Of a stretch of 64,000 nt of DNA, positions 34,401 to 45,252 are shown one piece after another. The stretch is from Anaspis maculata (lineage: Eukaryota > Arthropoda > Insecta > Coleoptera > Scraptiidae). The notes beneath the pieces are model-generated. The model did no database searches. It was not told the DNA's origin and was given only the letters and a program-made list of their open reading frames with translations. Each line of letters opens with the position of its first letter. The first letter of the stretch is position 1. A program made the position numbers and the translations under genes. The stretch is taken from contig OX421967.1 in NCBI GenBank assembly GCA_949128115.1, positions 23,700,635 to 23,764,634 of the forward strand, in the 5' to 3' direction.

Positions 34401-35386
34401 TGCTAAATCTATAATAATCCCCTTTTTTTTCTTGATTCCCGATCATTTCATCATGTTTATCCATTGCGGATATTGGCCTTTTGACTATTAAATCAGAGGC
34501 GAAAATTCTGCACACGAATTTTTCAAGACTCTCATTCGTAAAATACCTAATGCTTAATTTTTGCCTGCCTACTCTGTCAAGGTACCTAAAGATAGGTAGG
34601 TACCTACCTCTAATTACCAATAACCTACGTTTTGGCTGCTGCAGTAATCACTATGATATCTTATTCTAAGGGTAATTTTTCCCAGGGTCTTCACCATTTC
34701 TCTTTAATGTTTATTGCCAATCAGAATAGTAGGGGTGAGTACCTAACACGTATTGGGTGACATCTTTTTATAAGGGAAATCAGACGCATTACGCCAAATT
34801 ATTACGAGTTAATGACGTGTTTCTTTTTTCTACACTTAGGACTATTGTAATCGCATTTATTCCCTGGCGGCAATACGCGATATTACGTGAACATTTTTTG
34901 TGTTTCTCTCAACTCTGCACCCACTCCACCACCGGTTGTAGATACCCGAATACAATCGCGGTTGGCCGGTGATAGAGGTGGAGGGCGGAAAGTTGGTCAC
35001 TCACAAGAATGTGGGCGTAAAAAATTGGCGGGAGAGATGCACCTTGCGGCGTTGCCTGGAGTGGCTAGCATAATTTAGGTACCTTTTTATGGCAATATTT
35101 GGTAATAACCCATAGCTCAGGCATAATCGGTGGAATTGACACCTGAAACACGTTGAATATTTCCGACATCATGATCCATAAATCTTTTGAGTGATTATTC
35201 ACCAAAATTCATCCATCACCGGTTGAGGAGTTCGTTCTTAGCAAGTACCTGAACCACATACTACCTGAACCAAATAAAGCAAGTACGTCTTCAAGCCCAT
35301 AGCTAGAACAGTAAGTTGCAGCGTCTTTCAAACAGGGATTTTCGGGTTTTTGAAATTCTTTTTTGGAGAAAGCAGCTAGTTATGTT
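34401..35386. mobile_element. unclassified ~985-bp insertion in satellite
   Basis: The satellite is broken after CGCTGAAGC and resumes at CAAATTCAACGACG with no unit sequence lost, so about 985 bp was inserted. The insert has GGTAGGTACCTACC runs near 34590 and an inverted CCACTCCACCACCGG / CCGGTGATAGAGGTGGAG pair at 34920-34985. No convincing TIRs or frames. Confidence 0.5.
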
Positions 35387-36610
35387 CAAATTCAACGACG
35401 ATTTTTTCATGCCCCTCCCTCCAAAACACCCGCAAAAAAATTGAAAACTATTTTTTTTTTGTTCCATAAATCTTCAAAACAACTTGCAGCGCATGGAACA
35501 ATTCCTCCTTTGTCCTTCCTCCCATTTAAAGTTTTCTGAACCTGGATGGATACGTTCCAAGATTGTCCGGTGCACCGAAACACCCATAAATACGTCGACA
35601 TAAGAGGCCGTGAGAGATAAACACACGGAAATATTATCACCGCTTGCGGCCCCTAATGGTTGTGTTTGTCAATGAACCCTAATCGATTTTGATTTCCAAA
35701 CACGCAACAGAACGTATTCAAATCGTCTGTCGTGACTTTCTGCATGGGGAGTGTTTTCCATTGAGAAAATTGAATCTTTTTCGACCAAAAAAGCGCTTTG
35801 GCCGGCGTAAACCTTTACAAGACATTTTTATTCAATCTGACTTTGATTTCACTTTTCAAAACATGAATTTTTCAGTTTTTATTTCTAGATGATTAGAATA
35901 CGATTCCAGGTGTCAGTTTGAACCGCTGAAGCCAAATTCAACGACGATTTTCTCATGCCCCCGCCCCCTTCCGAAACACTTGCGAAAAAAATTAAAAATA
36001 TATTTTTTTTGTTCCATTAATCTTCAAAAGAACTTGCAGCGCATGGAGCGATTCCTCCTTTGTCCTTTCTCTCATTTGAAGTTTTTTGAACTTGGATGGA
36101 TACGTTCCCAGATTGTCTGGTGCACCGAAACACCCATAAATACGTCGACATAAGAGGCCGATGAGAGATAAGCACACGGAAATATTATCACCGCTTGCGG
36201 CCCCTATGATTGTGTTTTTCAATGAACCCTAATCGATTTTGATTTCTCAACACGCAACAGAACGTATTCAAATCGTCTGTCGTGGCTCTCTTCATGGAAA
36301 GTGTTTTCCATCAAAAAAATTGAATCTTTTCCGACCGAAAAAGCGCTTTGGCCGGCATAAACCTCTACAAGATATTTTTATTCAATCTGACTTTGATTTT
36401 ACTTTTCAAAATATGAATTTCTCAGTTTTTATTTCTAGATGGCAAGAATACGTTTCCAGGTGTCAGTTTGACCCGCTGAAGCGAAATTCATTGACGATTT
36501 TTTCATGCTTCTCCCTCCAAAACACCCGCAAAAAAATTGAAAACTATCTTGTTTTCGTTCCATAAATCCTCAAAACAACTTGCAGCGCATGGAGCAATTC
36601 CTTCTTCCTC

Positions 36611-37299
36611 CGCCTTCTAAAATTCCCAATCCAAAACCCACCCTGGAACAAGTACGTTCGACTGTATAAGTAGCTAGTTAACTATGAAGGCAGGTACTTG
36701 GGTAGATAGGATTATGTAGGTATAGGTACCTATCAAATTTTTCCAACATCAGTCATAATGGAAAGCAGGGGGCAGCAATGGGGTTTTTGGAAACCCCCTC
36801 TTGCCCTTTACGCCATTGCACTGCAAAGTCCTTTTCCTCCTTCTGTCCCTAAATCGGGTTGGATCACTATCGATTTAGGTTCGATGCTTTCCCCTGGAAA
36901 CATCAAAATCCAAATGACGCGTTTTCCCCGAGAGGTTGTCGCAACCGTGGCGTGCCTAGCTGTGAGTTCTGAGACATAGAGCTGCATGCACCACACACTT
37001 CTGACGAAATCCAACGCGCAAGGTTTGCGAGGACCAGACGCTAAGGCTAGCTGCTAGCTTTGACTTCCATCTGTTGTGGAGTAGTTTCTCTATTATGGGA
37101 GACATTGTAAATTACAGGTTCCTGCAATTTGTGACCCTGTTTTGAAGGTTTGCGTAGAGCTCAGGGGGAGGAGCAGCAATGGCCGCGATGGACTCTTAAT
37201 GACACAATAATATTACTCTTAGCCTTGATTGGCAGGGTCGGTCAGGGAGACCTAATAACACAAAAATATGCCAAAAGTGATAGCTAATGTGAATAAAGT
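36611..37299 (+). mobile_element. probable non-LTR 3' fragment
   Basis: Sequence leading to GTGAATAAAGTC and a trinucleotide tail (37300-37340) resembles the 3' region of a non-LTR element. A 73-codon open stretch at 36758-36979 carries no recognised motif. The 5' limit is unclear. Confidence 0.4.
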
Positions 37300-37300
37300 C

Positions 37301-37340
<40 letters not shown>
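37300..37340 (+). repeat. (AAT)n tail or microsatellite
   Basis: About 13 repeats of AAT/ATA follow AATAAAGTC. This matches the tail type of the retrotransposons at 20110 and 23224. Confidence 0.9.
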
Positions 37341-37343
<3 letters not shown>

Positions 37344-38341
37344 TAATTGTCAAAGTCGAGGGATTTTCACCAAGATAATATCGGGTCTACTTTTCGAGTG
37401 ATTGATTGTTTGATTGAGGAATTTGAAACATTTAACTCGAATGAACCACAGAACAGGAGTAAAATTTTGCTGATTGTCGCCTAAATAGATTACTAGTAGA
37501 AATGGTAATTGTAATGTATCATTGTATAGTTGAATATGTATAGATGCTATGAAGTGTCTCTTCTCTTCTCACTTGCTAGTATGCAATAATTGATAGCCTT
37601 AATTAACGGTATTCTGTGAAAAAAATGAGAAAAAGATATGTTTCTCAAGTTAAATGGATGAATGAACCATTGACGTACATCGCTTGCTGAATTGTCAGTG
37701 CATGTTATCGAGTGTATCGCTGTTTACGTTAACGAGTAGTAATGTTCACATATCCTACTGTTCACGTCGAGGTTCACGTTATCGAGCTTATACTGTATTT
37801 ATGTTTTCCTGTCTTTCTTTTGGCGATAATATTTATTTTTCGATGCTCTCTACCATCTCCTGAAATATTGACAAAAAAGTGAAACACCCTGTATAGTACA
37901 CGTTTGTTTTCATGTATCACTCACTTAATGCGAGTTCACCCGAATGAAAATTTGTTACTGAGCCCGTGGGGGCATATTCCTCGGCATATTCTCCTATTTT
38001 TTTTTCCATGTACACATCGATCTTTGCTTTAATATGCTTGATTTCAATTTTGAGCAAAATAGCTAAATACATAATGGGTGGCCAAACTTCAGGCCAAGTT
38101 TGATTCCATATGTGTCCGGGAAATAAGACAGTTTCTAATTTGTTTCAAGTTGGTAGATATTTAATGAGATGTTGTTTCAGCCGTAAAGTCACTTTTAAAG
38201 TTCTTGAAGCAATCTAGCCCTTCACGCGATTGTAGGTACCGATTGCACCTCGAATGTACCCACCTACCTACCTAGCTACCTACAATACCATGTGTAATAG
38301 TAAGTTTATAATTTGTGTAATCAATAAGAATACGTGTTATA
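37341..38341. other. no gene; isolated repeat ends
   Basis: AAACACCCTGTATA at 37883 is a terminus of the CAGGGTG type and is related in inverse to 23113-23165. Short CCTACCTACC runs occur near 38262-38281. No coding signal. Confidence 0.4.
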
Positions 38342-38597
38342 TGTGCAAAGTGTGTAATAGTGTGCAATATCGTGCAATAGTATGCAATAGTGTGTAATAT
38401 GTGCAATATTTGTAATAGTGTGCAATATCGTGCAATAGTGTGCAATAGTGTGCAATAGTGTGCAATAGTGTGCAATATCGTGCAATAGTGTGCAATATCG
38501 TGCAATAGTGTGCAATATCGTGCAATAGTGTGCAATAGTGTGCAATAGTGTGCAATATCGTGCAATAGTGTGCAATATCGTGCAATAGTGTGCAATA
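38342..38597 (+). repeat. 10-bp-period minisatellite, second array
   Basis: About 25 decamers of TGTGCAATAG and CGTGCAATAT, with a few TGTGTAATA variants at the left. At the right the array ends in the palindrome TGTGCAATATTGCACA, where orientation appears to flip. Confidence 0.95.
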
Positions 38598-38880
38598 TTG
38601 CACAGTTGGGACACCCCTTTCGCGAGTGATTACCCCCTCGACTAAAATCTTAATTGCAAGAGAAATTTTCAATCGGGAACTACTAACGACATGTGACTCT
38701 TCGCAAGTAATAATGCTTTGCTTTGAAATCATGCAAACTGAAGAGGTTAAATTCTCAACTTCACCTCTTCATAACTCGAAGGCTAAATGAGCCAATTTTT
38801 TTTACTATTTTTTCCGTGCTCCCTCAACGTCTCCCACAACGTACACGGGAGGAAATGCGCCATTTTTGAATCACCCTGTA
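38342..38880. mobile_element. CAGGGTG-ended element fragment with minisatellite (copy B)
   Basis: It ends GCGCCATTTTTGAATCACCCTGTA. 38598-38880 is the inverse of the unique part of copy A (20481-20841). The 10-bp minisatellite occupies 38342-38597. Relative to the shared unique part, the minisatellite runs in the opposite orientation from copy A. Confidence 0.65.
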
Positions 38881-39289
38881 TAGTCCATGGGTATGTACGT
38901 AGCACTGTGCGATAATTAAAAGACATCTATGCTTATACTCAACAAATACTCAAAAACTACATGGTAAGGCATGAGGTACAGTCCTCCCAGCCTCCTATTT
39001 TCTCAAAATACTATGGACCTTGAATTCAAAGCATTGGAATTTGTCCCACCCGGTTAAGCCAGACCGAAGTCTCTGTTTGCCCACAGTCTCGTCCAATTGT
39101 TTATTTTAAGAAACGCATCAGTTTCAAAAAACCGACTCGCGTTTTCCAAAAAAAAAACCGGGTCGTTGGACGTGCACGTCAAACACGTGACACCTGCCGA
39201 CTAGATGTTCAATGAAAATTAGGTGTGAGTCTAGGTATATTATATAGGCCATGAAACAACAACAATAAAAAAATTGAGCATCGCACACC
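38881..39289. other. no gene; short dispersed repeat
   Basis: 39100-39145 matches 10081-10125. Nothing else was seen. Confidence 0.4.
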
Positions 39290-40330
39290 GCGCCGCACAC
39301 TTAAATGCCGTTGCCATGGTGATTGTTTATTGTTAAAGCCCGGCGCGCCGCGACGCGCGGTGACGTCACGCGACGGTCGGCCGTCCCGACGCTCGTTTTG
39401 GGCATCCCGTCAATGCCAAGCCCTCTGGATGCCGCTTGATTTTTCTCTCGCCGCCTGCCATCCGCCCGCACGCCCGTGGCCCACTCCTTATAATTATTGT
39501 ATCATAGTAACACCTTTTCTTGGCGGCGCTTATCTATTGTTCTATTTGTTCTGGCACGTTTATCTTGTTTAGCACGTGATTACGTGGACAACGCTGGCTA
39601 GATGTTACGTCAAAAACGGGGTTGCCCACCCTTCGAACGAGATAAGGGGTGGGCTGCATGTAGCAGCAGAGGGGTGCGAGCGCCGATTGTAGGTTATGCC
39701 TCCGCGATGCTCGCTTTTTTTTTCTCGCAGGACACCCCAGCAGGCCGACTGGGATTTGTCTGGCGGTTGATCGCGAAAGGAAGGGTTTTCGAGCGGGGGC
39801 TGGGGGCCCTTCGGTGCAAGGAGTTAGCAAGTGCAAGCATAAATTAGTAATAATTCTCTTACCTAATAGTTGCGGCCCGGCTCGGGCGACTCGATTATTA
39901 TTTCGCTTATTCCCGTTGTTCCCGGCACGTTTTCCGCCCTTCCTGGCATCAACACCAGCACAGACCGGCCTGCGGACGAGCACCGCGATATGGTACGGAC
40001 CTGCACTCGAAACACGGACCGGACCAGCGTCCGATTTCGGCTGTTTTATGAAAAAATCAATAGTATAGTATCCTGACACACACAGCAGGCTTTGAAATTG
40101 GGCGAGTACCACGGGGGATCTCCGAGATCTGCAGCGACGGTGACCTCTGACCGCGACGGCGCGCAGTGCAGTGCAGAGTGCTGTTTTGCCGGCATTTCCG
40201 GGAATTCGCAAGAGAAAAGCTGCGGCCCGTGGCTGCGGCAGGGAAGCAGTGATCGCGGCAGGGATAGCAGGATGAGTCGAGGGGATGGTGACGAAACGGG
40301 TGGAGTCTGATGTCTGGTCTGTCGCACTTT
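39290..40330. promoter_or_regulatory. GC/CpG-rich block, candidate host promoter or first exon
   Basis: This is the only strongly GC- and CpG-rich stretch in the window. It contains runs such as GGCGCGCCGCGACGCGCGG, a perfect CRE/ATF palindrome TGACGTCA (39361-39368) and E-box CACGTG (39572-39577). Open frames of up to 266 codons on the minus strand (39534-40334) and shorter ones on the plus strand are low-complexity, overlap each other and lack domains, so they are attributed to base composition. A short ATG context (GCAGGATGAGTCGAGG, about 40268) gives only 12 codons. Transcription direction cannot be fixed. Confidence 0.35.
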
Positions 40331-40678
40331 GCAATCTGCATGCCTACTCGATTACGATGCATGCGAGAGGTGATGAGTGAATAATCAACGGTAATACCAC
40401 AAGTGGTAATTATTACCTCTCATCGCATTATTCGTTGAATGAAAAGTATGGTGATTGCGAAAAAAATTATTCGTTTTTTTTTTGACTCCCCGTATGCTAA
40501 AACGTCGAGATCTATCTGATGACGAAACTTATTCTCATCGTTGCATCGTTCCTTCCTGCAACCTGCAACGTCCTAAAGCCTTTAAAGCTGGTTATTTCAA
40601 CTCTATTAAATATCAAATCGAATCAGTTATCTTCGAGATTAATTCTGCAAATTGAAATTGTGGTAGGTACCTATCTGT
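40331..40678. other. no feature seen
   Basis: A near-perfect inverted pair lies at 40364-40435 (GAGAGGTGATGAGTGAATAA and GGTAATTATTACCTCTCATC with related flanks). It is otherwise unremarkable. Confidence 0.4.
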
Positions 40679-40686
40679 TATCAAAT

Positions 40687-40858
40687 CAGTGGCGTAACTA
40701 GAGGGGGGGCTTTGGGGTCAAACCCCCCCCCCCCCCCATTGGCCATCGAATTTCCTGAAAATATTTCAAATGCGACGCTTATTTCTTCGTTTTGCTCGCA
40801 TATTCGCATATTTTTCAGTCGTGACCCCTCCCATTGGACACTTCTAGTTACGCCACTA
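40687..40858. mobile_element. 172-bp hAT MITE with perfect 8-bp target duplication
   Basis: The left end CAGTGGCGTAACTAGAG and right end CTAGTTACGCCACTA pair over about 16 bp. TATCAAAT flanks both sides (40679-40686 and 40859-40866), a perfect 8-bp duplication as made by hAT transposases. It contains a run of about 16 C near 40724. Non-autonomous. Confidence 0.95.
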
Positions 40859-40866
40859 TATCAAAT

Positions 40867-42540
40867 GGTCATCACAACTATTTTTGGACCATACATTGCT
40901 TCCTAAAGCTTCCACCTAGGTATATACATATGATCTCGCAGATGTGTACTTACATAAATTTCCATTATTCCTAATTACTTGTAGGTAGGTACCCCGTTGC
41001 GGCCTGAAACTCGGCCTGAAATTTTCATGTCATTTCACGGAAACAATGGAAGCATGAATATTTTTCAATAACTTTTCAACCATTCAGCTTAATTATTAAT
41101 TAATAATAATAAAACGAAAACGCCATTATTTACGATTGCATAGCAGCGAAGTTTAGCTGGCGCTATTCTTCCACTCAACTGCCACTCCACTGGGGCCAGG
41201 GGAGGCAGTGTTTTCGAAACTCGCTGGAGATCACGACGCGCGAATAAGACACATCTGAACAATAATTGGCGGAGGAGCCGTGCAAACGCTAATTCGTAAC
41301 AGTATTTTAGGTATTTCTTTTTGAAAACCTTTCCATTTTTCCCCATAAATCTTGTCTCGAACCTCATTCAGGTCATCATATGCCTCATCCCTGACCGTTA
41401 TGCCAGGGTCCAGGGTCTCATATACTCATACAGACTATTCAATGCTCGATTCAATGCTATAATACTAAAGCCAATGTACTTAGTGGACGTGGCAGGAAAA
41501 AACAAGTTGTAATTGATGATAAATGCAAACCACTTTGCAGGATCGTAACTAATATCCAAATAAACGATTTGACCCGCAGTGCTTTTTTTTCGTCCCCTAT
41601 GTTTTGAATAATAATAGATTTTAGGTTTCGATGATGGTGCAGCCTCATTGCTGGGATTGAAATAATTATATACTTATATTATTTACACTTTTTATGATTA
41701 TTATTGTTATTATTATAATTATGGCAACAAATATTAACTTTTATAAGAGGATTTGAATAGCGCCCCTTTTTCAAAATGGCGGATTTTATCTAGGGGCAGA
41801 AGGTAACAAATAGCCTGGTGATGTCCATCTTAGTGGAAAAAAATGGGATCATATCTCAATCAGGTTCTGGGATATGCAATGACCATGAAAAAAAAATGAT
41901 GGAACATTCATCTGCCGCAGGCAAATTTGGTGAAGGCGCCAAAATGTAACATTTTTATTTTTCAAAGGATTTTAACCGAAGAAATTTCATTTTGTGAAAA
42001 AGTAAATTCTTCTTGTTATCTTGTACTTTCCATTGAAAAAAGACGTTGAAGATTGTTTAAAAAAAATGGAAAATAATGTGAAAAAATAAAATTGAAATAT
42101 TTTTATTTTTATGAAATTTACCTTATTTGTGGACTTTGATGTATTCTTTCTAAATTTGCGCTTTTCCGATTTATATCTTCGCAGCACGTGCCGCCAAATT
42201 GAAAAAATGATGTCTAAAAGAAGTTTTTGACAATATCTGAATTTTGGTCCATGTGACATTGAAATGTTCATATACATACCTACAAAAGCACATTCAATCC
42301 TCCACAGTTTGACATCTGAACCAGCTCTGTGCGATCCGCGGTTTTTGAGCTGGAGTTCCCGGAAGTATTATTTTCGGTGTTGAAAAGTTACCACACCTGA
42401 CTTCACAAATCATGAACATTGGTGGACCTGGCACAGCCCCAAGAGGTGATTTTTATTTCTTTTGGCACCGAAAATTGAAACTTTCATTTCTGCTCCTGCA
42501 AAGTGCCTTTATCATCATTTTTAACTTATATTGGTGAACT
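40867..42540. other. no gene recognised
   Basis: AT-rich, with TTATTATTGTTATTATT-type simple sequence at about 41685-41725. Open stretches such as 41089-41367 minus have no domain. Confidence 0.4.
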
Positions 42541-44090
42541 GTGGACAATACGGCCGACGTTGATTCATTTGGTTCTCGCACGTGCGCTGGATCCTTCTTC
42601 TTACGTCCTATTGCTGGAGATGAGATGATGAGTATTATTCAAGGTTTAACAGACTCTAGCAGCAGAGATGTGTATGAGCTCAACACCGAAGCTATAAAAT
42701 TTGTCGGTGACTTGTTATGTGAATCACTGGTACATCTGGTCAATTTATGTTTTTTGCACGGCGTCTTCCCGGAAAATTTAAAACCGGCAAAAGTGGTCAC
42801 TGTTTTTAAAAAGGGTGACAGGTCTAACCTGGATAATTACCGTCCTATTTCAATCTTGCCTGTGGTTTCTAAGATTCTGGAGATAGCTTTTCGGAGCAGA
42901 TTGGTTGATTTTCTGGAGATATTCAAGATTGTGACGTCTGCTCAGTTCGGATTTGTTAGGGGTGGTTCCACGGTCCGTGGCCTCATGGAGATGGTGACTG
43001 CAATCACTGAGGCTTGGGAGAGAGGTCAGATGGCTGCGGCCTCTTTCTGTGACTTGTCAAAGGCCTTCGATTGCGTGTCACATGACGTGTTAATCGCCAA
43101 ATTACGGAGTTACGGTGTGAGAGGCCCTTCCCTGCTTTTTATCGAATCATTTTTGAGGGGACGCTCACAATGCGTTGGTTTAAGGGGAAAGATGTCCTCT
43201 TTCCGCAACCTGAGTCATGGCGTTCCGCAGGGATCCATCTTAGGGCCTCTCCTCTTTATATTATATATCAACGACATTGGGAGCTTTCTGTCCACGAACT
43301 GTGTGATATATGCTGATGACACCACTCTCCTGACTACGAGCGGCGACTTGCAGACACTCGGGGCTCTTCGTGATGAGGCACTGACAGTCACAGAACATTT
43401 CTTTTCCCTGAACAAACTTCGCCTAAACGTGACCAAGACCCAGAACCTCCTTTTCTCACTTGGTAGGGCTCTTTCGCCTCAGGACCCTGTAAATGCCTTG
43501 GCCTGCTTTTTGACGGCAGACTCTCATTTGAGGCGCATGTAGACTGGCTGGAACGCAGATTGTCCAAGGTGATTTATCTTTTGCGCTGTTTGACCTGTCA
43601 GCTAACTGGGGATACATTTATGTTGTGTTACTACGCTCTGTTTCATTGTGTGATGTCGTACGGGATTTTGGTCTGGGGGGGCTCGTCACACGCCGGCCGG
43701 ATTCTCATTCTGCAAAAGCGCGCCATTAGAACAATGACGGGAGCGGGTCAGAAAGTCTCTTGCAGACCTCTTTTCACTGAAATGGGGATACTTACTTGTA
43801 CCAACCAGTATATTTATGAGTGTGTAATGTATGCTTGCAAAACCTTCACCATCCACAAGGGGTTGTATAATACCAGATCTAATTTTGTTTTAGCTCCAAG
43901 ATTTCGTCTAGAGAAAACCAAATCTACGTTCAGATATCTGTCCATTAGGTTTTTTAATTTGTTGCCGGATGAATGGAAGTGTCTAACTGTCAGCAGCCTG
44001 GAAAGAAAACTCAAGCGCTTTCTGAAGACACACTGTTTCTACACAACTGATGAGTTTGTTGATTTTTGGAAAACATCTGATCTGAACAGT
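42541..44090 (+). pseudogene. non-LTR retrotransposon reverse transcriptase, frameshifted
   Basis: Jockey-like RT in two frames. The first frame (42541-43542) has SSRDVYELNTEAIKF near residues 40-54, then FKKGDRSNLDNYRPISILPV (89-108), QFGFVRGGST (135-144), DLSKAFDCVSHD (171-182), HGVPQGSILGPLLF (226-239) and VIYADDTTLL (255-264), so the catalytic Asp residues are intact. Near 43480-43497 an indel shifts the frame. Homology then continues from LGLLFDGRLSFEAHVDWLERR (about 43497) through FHCVMSYGILVWGG and LQKRAIRTMTG to a stop near 44090. The endonuclease and N terminus are missing (the first codon is GTG after a stop), and no A-rich tail follows. This belongs to a different family from the RT at 23224. 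Confidence 0.9.
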
Positions 44091-44093
44091 TAG

Positions 44094-44997
44094 TCTAGGC
44101 TCAATTTTTCAAAAGTGCTCTCTGAACTGTGTTCAGCGGCATGGAAAGGTTACCGGTTGGCGATAAAACTTTCAGACTAATTCGACCCCGCTGGATCCGA
44201 AAATCCCGGTTTCCAGAACGAAAAATGGTGCCTTCTGGGGCGGAGCCCCTATTTTCGACAATTGTTCCAATTTCAAGTTTTTCCAATTTTTTGCGTTCAA
44301 CCACCTAGAAGTCGAAAATCATAGTGAATACGGCAAATTTTTTACATGGTTCTAATGCTGGGTCATTTTTCAAGCGTTCAGAACAGTTTTCATTTTTCAA
44401 ATGTTCATAGCTGTCTTTCCAAATCATTAGGAACTCAAATAGTACAAAAATATGACACAAAAACTTCGACCTATGGAGAACTACATCAGTTTTTCAAAAT
44501 AAGTCCATATATATGCGGGATCATGTGTGGAGAAAACTTTCAAAAATATTTTGGGAAAGTTTGGTTGCTCCAAAATTCACAGTTAAGGAGGTATAAATTT
44601 TTCAATCAACGGGCAAGTCATACATACGCCGCGGCGGCTCAGGGTATAGCCCAGTCAATCTAAACTTCATATCATGAATACCGGGAACAAATTCGCTCAG
44701 AGCTGATTTTTAGTAAAGTGAGTCCTTAGACCATGAGAACTCAGTAGACAATTTTCTCGGACTTTGTCGCGTGTGCTTCATGGTCTTCCAGGTCTTCGAA
44801 TGTTTTGAGTCTCTGTAAATTGCGGTACTAGCCTGGAATTCGCACCACGGCCGCAAAAATGATCAGATTGAGTCCGAACTGGTCTCAAACGAAAAAAAGT
44901 AGGTCATAAAATGTCTTACGATGCATGTGGCTAATAACGGGCCACTTCCGGTAAACGCGGAGCCCGCCAAATTCAAATTTTTGCACCTCAGTCAAAT
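44094..44997. other. no gene recognised
   Basis: Contains CTGGGGCGGAGCCCCTATT near 44237. The 105-codon open stretch at 44346-44663 is without motifs. Confidence 0.4.
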
Positions 44998-45252
44998 AAG
45001 TACGGGAAAGAGAGTAAAAAAATCGTCATAACCTCTGAAAAAACATGGGCGTCCTAAAAATTTGGTATTCTGCTCGGTATTCTGTTAGGAACCGAATGCT
45101 CTATTACTTATTCAAAATCTGCAAAAATCGCACCTCGGGGTTCTGAGAGATTGGAGAAGAGGGTTGAAAAATTGCAACTCAAAGTAGAGGGGATGAAACC
45201 CTTCAATCCATTGAATGCAAATACGTCGTAATTCAATGCATCACATCATGTA

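Larger units (their letters stand above)
25340..36610. repeat. ~550-bp satellite array, about 14 units, interrupted
   Basis: Direct tandem units are anchored by CCGCTGAAGCCAAATTCA at about 25691, 26241, 28452, 29004, 29555, 30107, 30661, 31212, 31766, 32321, 32871, 34391, 35923 and 36473. After removing insertions the spacing is 550-556 bp. Each unit also carries GAGAGATAAACACACG, TGCAGCGCATGGAGCAATTC and CGAAAAAGCGCTTTGGCCGG. Interruptions are 26696-28344, 33033-33990 and 34401-35386. The outer units are the most diverged and the inner ones (29.0-32.6 kb) the most alike, as expected from unequal exchange. The minus strand often keeps a frame of about 95 codons, which is probably a by-product. 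Confidence 0.95.

Noticed and set aside
25340..36610. CRISPR or gene-family array
   Set aside because: Units are 550 bp, contiguous and without spacers or conserved coding. This is a eukaryotic satellite.
23113..37892. single 14.8-kb element spanning the two inversely matching ends
   Set aside because: The ends match for only about 50 bp, and inner sequence does not pair. Two independent element ends are more likely.
38272..38732. 107-131-codon frames as genes
   Set aside because: Same minisatellite as at 20.8 kb.
39534..40334. 266-codon minus-strand open frame
   Set aside because: It lies in the GC-rich block where stop codons are rare, overlaps other frames on both strands, has no domain and has low-complexity Arg/Ala/Pro content.
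40455..40655. THAP-like zinc-finger start (CIVPSCN)
   Set aside because: Only the first Cys pair is suggestive. The later His/Cys and FP motifs are absent.
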